This document shows, one piece after another, positions 35,942 to 46,281 of a stretch of DNA of 64,000 nt. The stretch lies in the NCBI GenBank assembly GCA_005473895.2, contig SRJI02000015.1:31089-95088 (forward strand). Reading direction: 5' to 3'. This DNA is from Carideicomes alvinocaridis. Lineage in GTDB: Bacteria; Pseudomonadota; Alphaproteobacteria; Rhodobacterales; Rhodobacteraceae. The translations under genes were made by a program, and so were the position numbers. The notes beneath the pieces are model-generated. The model made no database searches and was not told where the DNA came from. It saw only the letters and a program-made list of their open reading frames with translations. Position 1 is the stretch's first letter, and each line of letters opens with the position of its first letter.

Positions 35942-37465
35942 ATGACAAGACCCGCCCTGCCGATCAGCCGCCGCCTCTTCCTTGCCGGGCTCATGTCCGG
36001 TGTCGCCGGACAGGCGCTCGCCAATCCTCCGGTCACCTCGCTCCGGCCCATTGCGCGCGGCGAGGACATAAAGAAGCGCCTGCTTCCCGATATCGAGGAG
36101 CTGGTGGCGAAGGCCAACCTGGACGGCGACGTGGGCTTTGCCGTCGCCGACACCCGCACCGGCGACCTGCTGGAAGCGCTGCACCCCTCGACAGGCCTGC
36201 CGCCCGCCTCCGTCGCCAAGACGATCACCTCGCTTTACGCGCTGCATCACCTCGGCCCCGATTTCCGGTTCGAGACACGCGTGCTGGCCACCGGCCCGGT
36301 GAAGGACGGCGTGCTGGATGGCGACCTGGTGCTGGTCGGCGGCGGCGATCCGGTGCTGACGACCGACGATCTGGGCAAGCTCGCCCTGCGCCTCAAGGAA
36401 GAGGCCGGGCTGCGCGAGGTGACGGGGCGGTTCCTGGTCTGGGCCGGCCTGCTGCCCAGCATGCGCGAGATCGACAGCCTGCAGCCCGAGCAGGTCAGCT
36501 ACAATCCCGCCGTCTCGGCGATGACGCTGAACTTCAACCGGGTGCATTTCGAGTGGGAGAAGACGGGCGGCGACTACGTCGTCACGATGGATGCGCCGGC
36601 GCCCGGCTACCGGCCGGACGTGACCGTGGCGCGCATGCGGGTCGAGGATCGCAGCGCCCCGATCTACACCTATTCCGATGCCGGCGGCTACGACGACTGG
36701 TCGGTGGCGCGCGGCGCGCTGGGCAAGGGCGGGGCGCGCTGGCTGCCGGTGCGCAAGCCCGAGCTTTACGCGGGCGACGTCTTCCGCACGATCATGCGCA
36801 GCAACGGCATCGTCCTCGAGGAGCCGGAGGTCGTCGAGACCATGCCCGAGGGGACCGAGCTCGGCCGGCACGAAAGCGAGCCGCTGGAGCCGATCCTGCA
36901 GGACATGCTGAAATACTCCACCAACCTCACGGCGGAGCTGGTGGGCCTGACGGCAACCCGCGTCGCCACCGGGAAGGTGCCCGAGAGCCTCGCCGCCTCG
37001 GCGGCCGAGCTGAACCTCTGGGCTGCGCGCTCGCTGTCGGTGGAGGGGATCGCGCTGGTGGATCATTCGGGGCTGGGCGAGGCGTCGCGCGTGCCGCCCG
37101 AGGCGCTGGCCCGCGCGTTGGTCCGGACCCGCGACCGGGGGCTCGAGCCCCTGCTCAAGGATGTCTACCTGCGCGACCGCCGCGGCCGGCCACTCTATGA
37201 CAGCCCGGTCAAGATCCACGCCAAGACCGGGACGCTCAACTTCGTCTCCGGGCTGGCGGGCTTCGTCACCTCCGAGGACGGGCGCGAAATGGCCTTTGCC
37301 ATCTTCACCGCGAATACCGAGCGTCGCGACGCTCTGACCGAGGCCGAGCGTGAAAGGCCGCCGGGCGGGCATTCCTGGAACCTGCGGGCGCGGATGCTGC
37401 AATACCGGCTGCTGGAGCGCTGGTCGATCCTATATGGCGAGCCGCAGCGGCAGGCGTCCAAGTGA
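35942..37465 (+). CDS. dacB: D-alanyl-D-alanine carboxypeptidase/endopeptidase (PBP4, DacB)
   Basis: A 507-residue class C penicillin-binding protein (peptidase S13). The catalytic SxxK is Ser90-Val-Ala-Lys93, the SxN motif is Ser326-Thr-Asn, and KTG starts at Lys428. The signal peptide reads ISRRLFLAGLMSGVAGQALA and carries a twin-arginine-like motif, unusual for PBP4. It trims and cleaves peptidoglycan crosslinks in the periplasm. Sixty-one bp after nadD; followed by an EamA transporter and PBP1A, a cell-wall neighbourhood. Confidence 0.95.
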   Translation: MTRPALPISRRLFLAGLMSGVAGQALANPPVTSLRPIARGEDIKKRLLPDIEELVAKANLDGDVGFAVADTRTGDLLEALHPSTGLPPASVAKTITSLYALHHLGPDFRFETRVLATGPVKDGVLDGDLVLVGGGDPVLTTDDLGKLALRLKEEAGLREVTGRFLVWAGLLPSMREIDSLQPEQVSYNPAVSAMTLNFNRVHFEWEKTGGDYVVTMDAPAPGYRPDVTVARMRVEDRSAPIYTYSDAGGYDDWSVARGALGKGGARWLPVRKPELYAGDVFRTIMRSNGIVLEEPEVVETMPEGTELGRHESEPLEPILQDMLKYSTNLTAELVGLTATRVATGKVPESLAASAAELNLWAARSLSVEGIALVDHSGLGEASRVPPEALARALVRTRDRGLEPLLKDVYLRDRRGRPLYDSPVKIHAKTGTLNFVSGLAGFVTSEDGREMAFAIFTANTERRDALTEAERERPPGGHSWNLRARMLQYRLLERWSILYGEPQRQASK

Positions 37466-37510
37466 CCGTCACCGCTTGACCTTTCCCCGGCGCTGGGGTT
37501 CCTTGCGCGG

Positions 37511-38461
37511 ATGGAACGGCAGGACAGCATCGATCTTCGGGGCGTGGCGATGCTGGTGGCATTCTCGCTGCTGCTCGGCTTCAACCAGGTCGTGATCAAG
37601 GTCACCAATGGCGGCTTGCAGCCAGTCTTTTTCGCCGGCCTCCGCTCGGTCCTGTCCTGCATCCTGCTGTTGGCGTGGATGCGATGGCGGGGCATCCCCC
37701 TGGGCCTCTCGCGTCACGTGCTGGGGGCGGGGATCGCGCTTGGCGTCTTCTTCACCATCGAGTTCGTCGCGCTGTTTCTCGCGCTCGACATGACGACCGT
37801 GTCGCGCGCCTCCATCATGTTCTACACCATGCCGCTCTGGACTGCGCTCGGGGCGCATTTCCTGATCCCCGGCGAACGGCTGACCGGCCTGCGGCTGGTG
37901 GGCTTCCTCGTCGCGCTGGCCGGGGTCGCCTGGGCCATGGCCGACCGCGGCACGCAGGGACAGGCCTCGCTTGCCGGCGATCTGCTGGGGCTCGTCGGCG
38001 CGCTCGGATGGGCGGGGATCGCCCTCAGCCTGCGAGCCAGCCGCGCGGCGGAGCTGCAGCCGGAACAGCAGCTTCTGTGGCAGCTCCTGGTCTCCGTGCC
38101 GCTGATCCTCGGGCTGACGCCCTTTTTCGGGCCGCTGATCCGGGACCTGGCGCCGATCCACCTGGCGGGGCTGGGATTCCAGGCGCTGTTCATCTCCTTC
38201 GCCGGCTTCCTGTTCTGGTTCTTCCTGCTCAAGCGCTACCCGGCTTCGGGCGTCGCCTCCTTCGGGTTCCTGACGCCGGTCTTCGCGGTGGGCATGGGCT
38301 GGGCGCTGCTGGGCGAACCGTTGGGGCCGCATATCGTGGCGGCGCTGGCGCTGGTGGCGGTCGGGCTGGTGCTGATCAACCGGCGGCCGGGTCCGGGGCG
38401 GGGCGCGGGCCGCGCGGTGCCGCGTGCCGTGGCCGAAGGGCAGAGAACCGCGCAATCCTGA
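37511..38461 (+). CDS. EamA/DMT-family transporter
   Basis: A 316-residue inner-membrane protein with about ten hydrophobic segments arranged as two EamA repeats (first half around LLLGFNQVVIKVTNGG, second half around LGLVGALGWAGIALSLRAS). DMT-family members export amino acids, metabolites or drugs; the substrate cannot be told. Forty-five bp after dacB, probably co-transcribed, and 69 bp before PBP1A. Confidence 0.92.
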   Translation: MERQDSIDLRGVAMLVAFSLLLGFNQVVIKVTNGGLQPVFFAGLRSVLSCILLLAWMRWRGIPLGLSRHVLGAGIALGVFFTIEFVALFLALDMTTVSRASIMFYTMPLWTALGAHFLIPGERLTGLRLVGFLVALAGVAWAMADRGTQGQASLAGDLLGLVGALGWAGIALSLRASRAAELQPEQQLLWQLLVSVPLILGLTPFFGPLIRDLAPIHLAGLGFQALFISFAGFLFWFFLLKRYPASGVASFGFLTPVFAVGMGWALLGEPLGPHIVAALALVAVGLVLINRRPGPGRGAGRAVPRAVAEGQRTAQS

Positions 38462-38530
38462 CCCCATCGTGTTTTGACCCGGTCTGACCGGCGGCGTATA
38501 CGGGGCAAAAGCATTTCAGAGGGCAGTTGC

Positions 38531-41050
38531 TTGCTTCGGTTCATCCTATCCTTTTTCGGCGGAATCTTCACGCTGATCACCATGGGTCTGTTCGCCATCG
38601 CCGTGACCATCGGCGGGGTGTTCTGGGTCTATGGCCGCGACCTGCCGAGCCATGAATCGCTGGCCCAGTACCAGCCGCCGACGATCAGCCGGATCTATTC
38701 CGGCGAGGGGCGGCTGATCGACGAATTCGCGCAGGAGCGGCGGCTTTTCACCCCGGCGGAGGAGATCCCCGACCTGGTGAAGCAGGCCTTCATCTCGGCC
38801 GAGGACAAGAACTTCTACCAGCACCACGGCTACGACACGCGCGGCATCGCCAGCGCAGCCTGGGAGGCGATCCGGACCCGCGGCCAGAACGTGCGCGGCG
38901 CCTCGACCATCACCCAGCAGGTGATGAAGAACTTCCTGCTGGATGGCGACCGCCGGATCGAGCGCAAGATTAAGGAAATCATCCTCGCCACCCGGCTGGA
39001 AGAGACGCTGACCAAGGACCAGATCCTCGAGCTTTACCTCAACGAGATCTATCTCGGGCAGAACTCCTACGGGGTGACCGCGGCGGCGCAGACCTTCTTC
39101 AACAAGACCCTGCGCGAGCTGAAGCCGCACGAGGCGGCCATGCTGGCCTCGCTGCCCAAGGCGCCCTCGGACTTCCACCCGGTCCGCAACAAGGACCGGC
39201 TGACCAGCCGCCGCAACTACGTGCTGCGCGAGATGAAGGAGAACGGCTATATCGACGAGGCGACCTACAAGTACGAGGTCGCCCAGCCGCTCAAGACCGT
39301 TCAGAACGGCGATTTCGAAAGCTTCCAGGCCTCCCTGCCGCCGCGCGACTACTTCACCGACGAGATCCGCCGCCAGCTCAGCCGCGACTTCGGCGAGGCG
39401 GAGTTCATCTCGGCCGGTCTGACCGTGCGCGCCACGATCGATCCCGAGATGCAGGTGCTGGCCGCCGAATCCCTGCGCGAGCAGCTGGAGCAATACGACC
39501 GCAACCGCGGCAAGTGGCGCGGGACCGGCATCACCATCCCCGAGGATCAGCTCGGTTCCGAGGAGGCATGGCGCGAGGCGCTGTCCAAGGCCAACGTGGC
39601 CCGCGACATCCACCTGGAGACGGAATGGCACCCCGCCGTGGTTCTGGAGGTCGCGGAAAACCAGCTGCGCCTCGGGATCGAGGGCGTGGACGAGACCGAG
39701 GCCGAGCCGCCGGTCGTCCCGCGCGACGACATCTCGTGGATCCAGGGCGATTTCTTCGACAATTTCGAGAAGGGCGACGTGGTCTATGTGCGCCGCATGG
39801 TGACGGATGACGACGGCAGCTTCATCCGCTGGACGCTGCGGCAGATCCCCGAGGTGCAGGGCGCCTTCATGGCGATGGACGTCAATACCGGCCGGGTGAT
39901 CGCCATGCAGGGCGGGTTCTCCTACCAGGAATCGGTGTTCAACCGCGCGACGCAGGCGATGCGGCAGCCGGGGTCGAACTTCAAACCCTTCGTCTATGCC
40001 GCCGCGCTCGATTCGGGCTATTCGCCGGCGACCATCGTCATCGACGCCCCGATCGAGGTGAACACGCCGCAGGGCGTCTGGCGGCCCAACAACGCCTCGC
40101 ACCAATATTACGGGCCCACCCCGCTGCGGACCGGCATCGAGCAATCGCGCAACCTGATGACCGTCCGCCTGGCGCAAGAGGTGGGGATGGAGACGGTGGC
40201 CGATTACGCCGAGCGGTTCGGCGTCTACGACACGCTGGAGCCCTACCTCGCCAACGCGCTCGGGGCGCAGGAGACGACGCTCTACAACGTCGTGTCGGCC
40301 TACGCGATGTTCGCCAATGGCGGCGAGCGGGTGGAGCCGACGCTGGTCGACCGGGTGCAGGACCGCTACGGCAAGACGCTCTATCGTCACGACCAGCGCG
40401 ATTGCGTGGATTGCGACGAAGCCGACATCGCCGCCGGCCGCTCGCCGCGCATCGTGTCGGATCGCGAGCGGGTGATCGACGCCATCACCGCCTACCAGGT
40501 CACCTCGATGATGCAGGGCGTGGTGCAGCGCGGCACCGCCTCGGGCGCCATCGACCTACCGGTGCCGGTCGCCGGCAAGACCGGGACCACCAACGACGCC
40601 CGCGACGTGTGGTTCACCGGCTTCACCTCCAACATCGTGGCCGGCTGCTATATCGGCTACGACCGGCCCCGCAGCCTTGGCCGCTCGGCCTTCGGCTCGT
40701 CCATGTGCGCGCCGGTCTTCCAGCGCTTCATGACCGAGGCCATCAAGAAATACGGCGGCGGCCCGTTCCGCGTGCCGCCCGGCGGCCACTTCATCAACAT
40801 CGACCGTTTCTCGGGTGCGCGCCTGCCCGACAACGCGTCGGGCGGCAACGTGGTGGCGGAGTATTTCCGCGACGGCGAAGAGCCGATCTTCGGCATCAAC
40901 CTCGACGGCGGGTTCGCCATGGGCTCGAATTTCGAGATGGTGCGCCCCGGAGAGGAGAGGGCCAAGCAGGTCACCACCTCCACCGGCGGCACCGCCACGG
41001 TGGGGCCGAAGGCCAGTTTCGGCACGCTCAGCTCCGGCGGATTGTACTGA
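38531..41050 (+). CDS. mrcA: penicillin-binding protein 1A (transglycosylase/transpeptidase)
   Basis: An 839-residue bifunctional PBP. One N-terminal membrane span (about 8-34) is followed by the GT51 glycosyltransferase with catalytic Glu91 in SAEDKNFYQHHGYD and GASTITQQVMKN. An OB-like insert follows, then the transpeptidase with Ser482-x-x-Lys (GSNFK) and the KTG starting at Lys683 (GKTGTTNDARDVWFTG). It polymerises and crosslinks peptidoglycan. TTG at 38531 gives MLRFILSFFGG, the family N-terminus, with AGAGGG upstream; ATG 38474 is a weaker alternative. Confidence 0.95.
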   Translation: MLRFILSFFGGIFTLITMGLFAIAVTIGGVFWVYGRDLPSHESLAQYQPPTISRIYSGEGRLIDEFAQERRLFTPAEEIPDLVKQAFISAEDKNFYQHHGYDTRGIASAAWEAIRTRGQNVRGASTITQQVMKNFLLDGDRRIERKIKEIILATRLEETLTKDQILELYLNEIYLGQNSYGVTAAAQTFFNKTLRELKPHEAAMLASLPKAPSDFHPVRNKDRLTSRRNYVLREMKENGYIDEATYKYEVAQPLKTVQNGDFESFQASLPPRDYFTDEIRRQLSRDFGEAEFISAGLTVRATIDPEMQVLAAESLREQLEQYDRNRGKWRGTGITIPEDQLGSEEAWREALSKANVARDIHLETEWHPAVVLEVAENQLRLGIEGVDETEAEPPVVPRDDISWIQGDFFDNFEKGDVVYVRRMVTDDDGSFIRWTLRQIPEVQGAFMAMDVNTGRVIAMQGGFSYQESVFNRATQAMRQPGSNFKPFVYAAALDSGYSPATIVIDAPIEVNTPQGVWRPNNASHQYYGPTPLRTGIEQSRNLMTVRLAQEVGMETVADYAERFGVYDTLEPYLANALGAQETTLYNVVSAYAMFANGGERVEPTLVDRVQDRYGKTLYRHDQRDCVDCDEADIAAGRSPRIVSDRERVIDAITAYQVTSMMQGVVQRGTASGAIDLPVPVAGKTGTTNDARDVWFTGFTSNIVAGCYIGYDRPRSLGRSAFGSSMCAPVFQRFMTEAIKKYGGGPFRVPPGGHFINIDRFSGARLPDNASGGNVVAEYFRDGEEPIFGINLDGGFAMGSNFEMVRPGEERAKQVTTSTGGTATVGPKASFGTLSSGGLY

Positions 41051-41080
41051 CCGGACTGACCGGCCCGCAGCCGGGGCAGG

Positions 41081-41109
41081 GGGCAGGGCGGTGCCGCGCC
41101 GCCTTGCCC
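41081..41109 (+). terminator. hairpin after the PBP1A gene
   Basis: An 11-bp stem with one G-T wobble (GGGCAGGGCGG / CCGCCTTGCCC, 7-nt loop) lies 30 bp after the stop and 61 bp before prfB. No T run follows, so it is a terminator-like or stabilising hairpin only. Confidence 0.45.
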
Positions 41110-41169
41110 AGCCCGGCCCGAGCGGCTATCACCGCGTGACCCGAAACACCTGTCCGAAGGACCCCCTCC

Positions 41170-42297
41170 ATGCGCGCCGAGGTGCAGAATACCGTTGCCG
41201 AGATCGAGAAGTCGCTGGTCCTGCTGCGCCAGCGGATGGATTGGGAGACGGCCCAGCACCGGCTGGAGGAATTCAACGCCCGCGTCGAGGACCCGGAGCT
41301 GTGGAACGACCCCGCCAACGCCCAGAAGCTGATGCGCGACCGGCAGATGCTGGTCGATGCGATCGAGACCCACGATTCCATCAAGCAGGAGCTCGAGGAC
41401 AACGTGGAGCTCATCGAGATGGGCGAGGCCGAGAATGACGACGAGGTGGTCACCGAGGCCGAGCAGGCGCTTGCCGGGCTCAAGCGCAAGGCCGCCGCGA
41501 AGGAGCTGGAGGCGCTGCTGAACGGCGAGGCCGACGGCAACGACACCTTCCTCGAGATCCACGCCGGCGCGGGCGGCACCGAGAGCTGCGACTGGGCCAA
41601 CATGCTGGCGCGGATGTATGTCCGCTGGGCCGAAAAGCGCGGCTACGACGTGGAGCTTCAGGCCGAGTCCCCGGGCGAGGAGGCGGGCATCAAGTCCGCG
41701 ACCTACAAGATCTCGGGCCCCAACGCCTATGGCTGGCTCAAGTCCGAGAGCGGCGTGCACCGGCTGGTCCGCATCTCGCCCTACGATTCGGCGGCCAAGC
41801 GGCACACCTCCTTCAGCTCGGTCTGGGTCTACCCGGTGGTCGACGACAATATCGAGATCGAGGTGAACCCCGCCGATATCCGCGTCGACACCTACCGGTC
41901 CTCCGGGGCAGGCGGGCAGCACGTGAACACCACCGACTCCGCCGTGCGGATCACCCACCATCCCACCGGGATCGTCGTGACCTCGTCCGAGAAATCGCAG
42001 CACCAGAACCGCGACATCGCCATGAAGGCGCTGAAATCGCGGCTCTACCAGATGGAGCTGGACCGCCGGAACGCCGCCATCAACGAAGCGCACGAGAACA
42101 AGGGCGAGGCCGGCTGGGGCAACCAGATCCGATCCTACGTGCTGCAGCCTTACCAGATGGTGAAGGACCTGCGCACGAATTACGAGACCTCGGACACCAA
42201 GGGCGTGCTGGACGGCGACCTCGACGCGCTGATGGCGGCCACGCTGGCGCTGGACGTGTCCGGCAAGAGCCGCGCCGAGGCGCAGGGCGAGGGCTGA
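41170..42297 (+). CDS. prfB: peptide chain release factor 2
   Basis: A 375-residue RF2 recognising UAA and UGA. The catalytic GGQ is Gly248-Gly249-Gln250 (SGAGGQHVNTT). The stop-codon recognition tripeptide, SPF in E. coli, reads Ser203-Pro-Tyr205 here (RISPYDSAAKRHTSF). The frame is continuous from MRAEVQNT, so the programmed +1 frameshift of many prfB genes is absent, as is usual in alphaproteobacteria. It stands between PBP1A and the XRE regulator. Confidence 0.97.
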   Translation: MRAEVQNTVAEIEKSLVLLRQRMDWETAQHRLEEFNARVEDPELWNDPANAQKLMRDRQMLVDAIETHDSIKQELEDNVELIEMGEAENDDEVVTEAEQALAGLKRKAAAKELEALLNGEADGNDTFLEIHAGAGGTESCDWANMLARMYVRWAEKRGYDVELQAESPGEEAGIKSATYKISGPNAYGWLKSESGVHRLVRISPYDSAAKRHTSFSSVWVYPVVDDNIEIEVNPADIRVDTYRSSGAGGQHVNTTDSAVRITHHPTGIVVTSSEKSQHQNRDIAMKALKSRLYQMELDRRNAAINEAHENKGEAGWGNQIRSYVLQPYQMVKDLRTNYETSDTKGVLDGDLDALMAATLALDVSGKSRAEAQGEG

Positions 42298-42328
42298 GGC
42301 CCCGCCCGAGCCCGGCCGGATCAACCGA

Positions 42329-43147
42329 TCAGCGGAAGGGCATGCCGGCGTTCAGCAGTTGCCGGTGATAGGGCAGCAGGTCGTCCTCATTGCAGAAGGA
42401 CGCGCTGCGCGCCGCACGCGCGATCTCGGACCGCTTGTGACCCAGATGCTCGTAGACCATGCGGGCCACGCGGCGGCCGGTCAGCGTCTCCCCCGCGGTG
42501 CGCGCGACGTAGCCCACCCAGTAATTGTTTTCGAACGAGGGCACGCGGGTGAGGAAGTTGAAGGTGCAGGTGGCGGCGCTGCGCCGTGAAATCATCGCGG
42601 CAATCCCGCCGTCACGCGCCAGCACCTGGCCGCGGAATTCGCGCTCGCTCGGTGTTTCGGGCAGCCCCTGTTCCTGCAATGCGCCGCGCAGTTCGTAGCC
42701 GCGGATGAAGGTGTGCCCGCCGCTGCGGTAGACCAGGACGAGTCCCTGCACGAATTTATGCGTGAACAGGAAGCTGGGCCGGGAAAAGCGGTATATCCCG
42801 TCGGGAAAGACTTCCTGCGGAATGCCGCGGTCGCTGTCGGGGACGAACTCCTCCAGTTCCGGATGAACTTCGCCGTTCCCCTGTTGCCAGCGCAGCCGGT
42901 CGATCGGCTCCAGCAGGATCCGGGCATCCACGCCGAAATAGCGGCAGATCCGGTGCAGCTGGTCGGGGCGCGGAAAACTTTCGCCGCTCAGGTAGCGGTT
43001 GAACTGGGTCCGATTCATCCCCAGATCGCGGCTCACCTGCGAGACGCTGCCGACATTTTCGGTGAGTTGCCGGAGATTGCGTCCGAAAACCGAGCGGAGC
43101 GCTGCCGGGCTCGGGTCATCTTGCGGCTGGGTCTTGGTCTGCGGCAC
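42329..43147 (-). CDS. XRE-family transcriptional regulator with C-terminal sensor-like domain
   Basis: A 272-residue regulator. Residues about 18-72 form an XRE helix-turn-helix (NLRQLTENVGSVSQVSRDLGMNRTQFNRYLSGESFPR). The remaining 190 residues look like a ligand- or signal-binding domain of unknown type (YRFSRPSFLFTHKFVQGLVLVYRSGG). It is divergent from the small gene at 43393 across a 245-bp region containing a 14-bp palindrome, so it may control that gene or itself. Convergent with prfB. Confidence 0.8.
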   Translation of the reverse strand: MPQTKTQPQDDPSPAALRSVFGRNLRQLTENVGSVSQVSRDLGMNRTQFNRYLSGESFPRPDQLHRICRYFGVDARILLEPIDRLRWQQGNGEVHPELEEFVPDSDRGIPQEVFPDGIYRFSRPSFLFTHKFVQGLVLVYRSGGHTFIRGYELRGALQEQGLPETPSEREFRGQVLARDGGIAAMISRRSAATCTFNFLTRVPSFENNYWVGYVARTAGETLTGRRVARMVYEHLGHKRSEIARAARSASFCNEDDLLPYHRQLLNAGMPFR

Positions 43148-43331
43148 GCAATACTCGTGAAAATAGTCTTCTTGGAGTCATGTTAGTCCAAACGGCGATT
43201 TCCGCAAACCTCGTGTTAACAAAGTTGCCGCGTGGTCGCGCTGGAGGGTGACGCCATTCAGCGTCAGTGGCGTTCATTTTCGTGTCAGGTTATATAGCAC
43301 TAGACACAAACTGTCATCCTCCGACCTCGTG

Positions 43332-43345
43332 AAATGCCGGCATTT
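43332..43345. promoter_or_regulatory. 14-bp perfect palindrome in the XRE/small-gene divergent region
   Basis: AAATGCCGGCATTT is perfectly symmetric and lies 48 bp before the start at 43393. A TATATA patch at 43291 could be the -10 of that gene. It is a good candidate operator; binding by the neighbouring XRE protein is inference. Confidence 0.4.
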
Positions 43346-43392
43346 TCCTCCTAGGATCATGGAGTTGCCGTGCAGCATGAAGGGGATTTCAT

Positions 43393-43785
43393 ATGATTGG
43401 TGTCGTGCTTTGGAGCGACAAGAACGCTCGAAAGGCAATCGTCTGGTGCGAGGATCACGGAGATCTGGCCTATTACACCTCAGCCTCGCAGCTGGATGAA
43501 GAGCCGACGCCACTCGATGTCGGCGACGTGGTCCAGTTCGAGCTGCTGGAGGAGGGCCAGATGCGGCATGTCCGCGAACCCCGGCTACTCTCGGAAGAGG
43601 AATTTCCGGCCATCGCCCGGACGCTCGGGGGGAGCGACACCCGCCGCGAAACGCCGCGCGTGACCCCCGCCATCGCCCGCTGGCAGGCGCTGCTGCAACT
43701 GCCGGAATCGCCGCCATCGGGCAGCGTCGCCTCCTTTCCGCCGTCCCGGATGCCGGCCCGCATGCGGACGCGGCACCCGGCCTGA
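43393..43785 (+). CDS. small protein of unknown function, possibly with a cold-shock-like beta fold
   Basis: A 130-residue protein. Residues 1-75 alternate hydrophobic and charged in a beta-rich way (MIGVVLWSDKNARKAIVWCEDHGDLAYYTS ... LDVGDVVQFELLEEGQMRHV), which resembles a short OB/cold-shock-like barrel. Residues 80-130 are disordered and Arg/Pro-rich. AAGGGGATT precedes the ATG. The fold suggestion is inference; no nucleic-acid-binding motif is clear. Divergent from the XRE regulator, convergent with ilvN (12-bp gap). Confidence 0.7.
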   Translation: MIGVVLWSDKNARKAIVWCEDHGDLAYYTSASQLDEEPTPLDVGDVVQFELLEEGQMRHVREPRLLSEEEFPAIARTLGGSDTRRETPRVTPAIARWQALLQLPESPPSGSVASFPPSRMPARMRTRHPA

Positions 43786-43797
43786 CGGGGCGGCCGG

Positions 43798-44358
43798 TCA
43801 GCTGCCCCGGGACAGGGCGGCGACGCCGGTCCGCGCCACCTCGTTAAGGCCCAGGGGCCGCATCAGGTCCGCGAAGGCGTCGATCTTTTCCGGCGCGCCG
43901 GTCAGCTGGAAGACGAAGCTTTCCAGCGTTGAATCCACCACGTTGGCGCGGAAGATGTCGGCGAGGCGCAGCGCCTCCACCCGTTTCTCGCCAGTGCCGG
44001 CGACGCGGAAGAGCGCAAGCTCCCGCTCCACGAAGGGGCCTTCGACCGTCAGGTCGTTGACCTTGTGAACCGGCACGATGCGGCCGAGCTGCGCCTTGAT
44101 CTGCTCGATCACCTGCGGCGTGCCGGTGGTGACGATGGTGATCCGGCTGAGGTGGCCCTTGTGGTCCACCTCGGCCACGGTCAGGCTCTCGATGTTGTAG
44201 CCGCGGCCGGAAAACAGCCCGATGACACGCGCCAGCACGCCGGGCTCGTTCTCCACCAGCACGGCCAGCGTATGCTTTTCCACAACGTCCGAGTTCGGAT
44301 CGCGCAGCGGGTAGACGGAATGGCTGGAGGCGCCTTGTTCGATCTTGAGCGGGGACAT
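43798..44358 (-). CDS. ilvN: acetolactate synthase small (regulatory) subunit
   Basis: A 186-residue regulatory subunit. The N-terminal ACT domain reads KHTLAVLVENEPGVLARVIGLFSGRGYNIESLTVAEVD, which binds valine for feedback inhibition, followed by the C-terminal ALS small-subunit domain. It lies 12 bp after ilvB, whose leader controls both by attenuation. Confidence 0.97.
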   Translation of the reverse strand: MSPLKIEQGASSHSVYPLRDPNSDVVEKHTLAVLVENEPGVLARVIGLFSGRGYNIESLTVAEVDHKGHLSRITIVTTGTPQVIEQIKAQLGRIVPVHKVNDLTVEGPFVERELALFRVAGTGEKRVEALRLADIFRANVVDSTLESFVFQLTGAPEKIDAFADLMRPLGLNEVARTGVAALSRGS

Positions 44359-44370
44359 CTCTTGCCTTCC

Positions 44371-46116
<1,746 letters not shown>

Positions 46117-46149
46117 GTCCGTTCTCCGTTCGACGTCGCTGTTGCGCAC

Positions 46150-46185
46150 AAAAAAGCCCCCGAGGGTGAACCGGGGGCGCATGGG
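46150..46185 (-). promoter_or_regulatory. ilvB attenuator: intrinsic terminator with overlapping antiterminator arm
   Basis: Reading the minus strand, a 7-bp G/C stem (GCCCCCG / CGGGGGC, 9-nt loop; 46156-46178) is followed by six T (46150-46155): an intrinsic terminator ending about 34 bp before ilvB. Its 5' arm overlaps the sequence complementary to GGCGCATGGG in the leader-peptide coding region (plus-strand blocks 46176-46185 and 46211-46220), a perfect 10-bp pairing that would sequester part of the stem and prevent termination. This is the textbook amino-acid attenuator layout. Confidence 0.85.
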
Positions 46186-46203
46186 GGACCATATGGGTGT
46201 CCG

Positions 46204-46251
46204 TTACCGGCCCATGCGCCATTCGCCTACAATTACGATTAGGGTTTTCAC
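46204..46251 (-). CDS. ilvL: ilvB leader peptide
   Basis: A 15-codon ORF reads MKTLIVIVGEWRMGR and begins with GTG at 46251 after AAGGAG at ideal spacing. It holds five consecutive branched-chain codons (Leu-Ile-Val-Ile-Val) early on. The antiterminator arm lies in codons 11-14, so a ribosome stalled at the LIVIV codons would leave that arm free, while a ribosome reaching the stop would cover it. Confidence 0.85.
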   Translation of the reverse strand: MKTLIVIVGEWRMGR

Positions 46252-46281
46252 CGCGAGGGCTCCTTGATGCGTGCGCGGGAC

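Noticed and set aside
41170..41260. Programmed frameshift site in prfB
   Set aside because: The frame is continuous and no in-frame TGA with CTT TGA context exists.
43248..43499. 83-codon frame overlapping the small gene at 43393
   Set aside because: Out of frame with the better-supported gene, poor composition, no ribosome-binding site.
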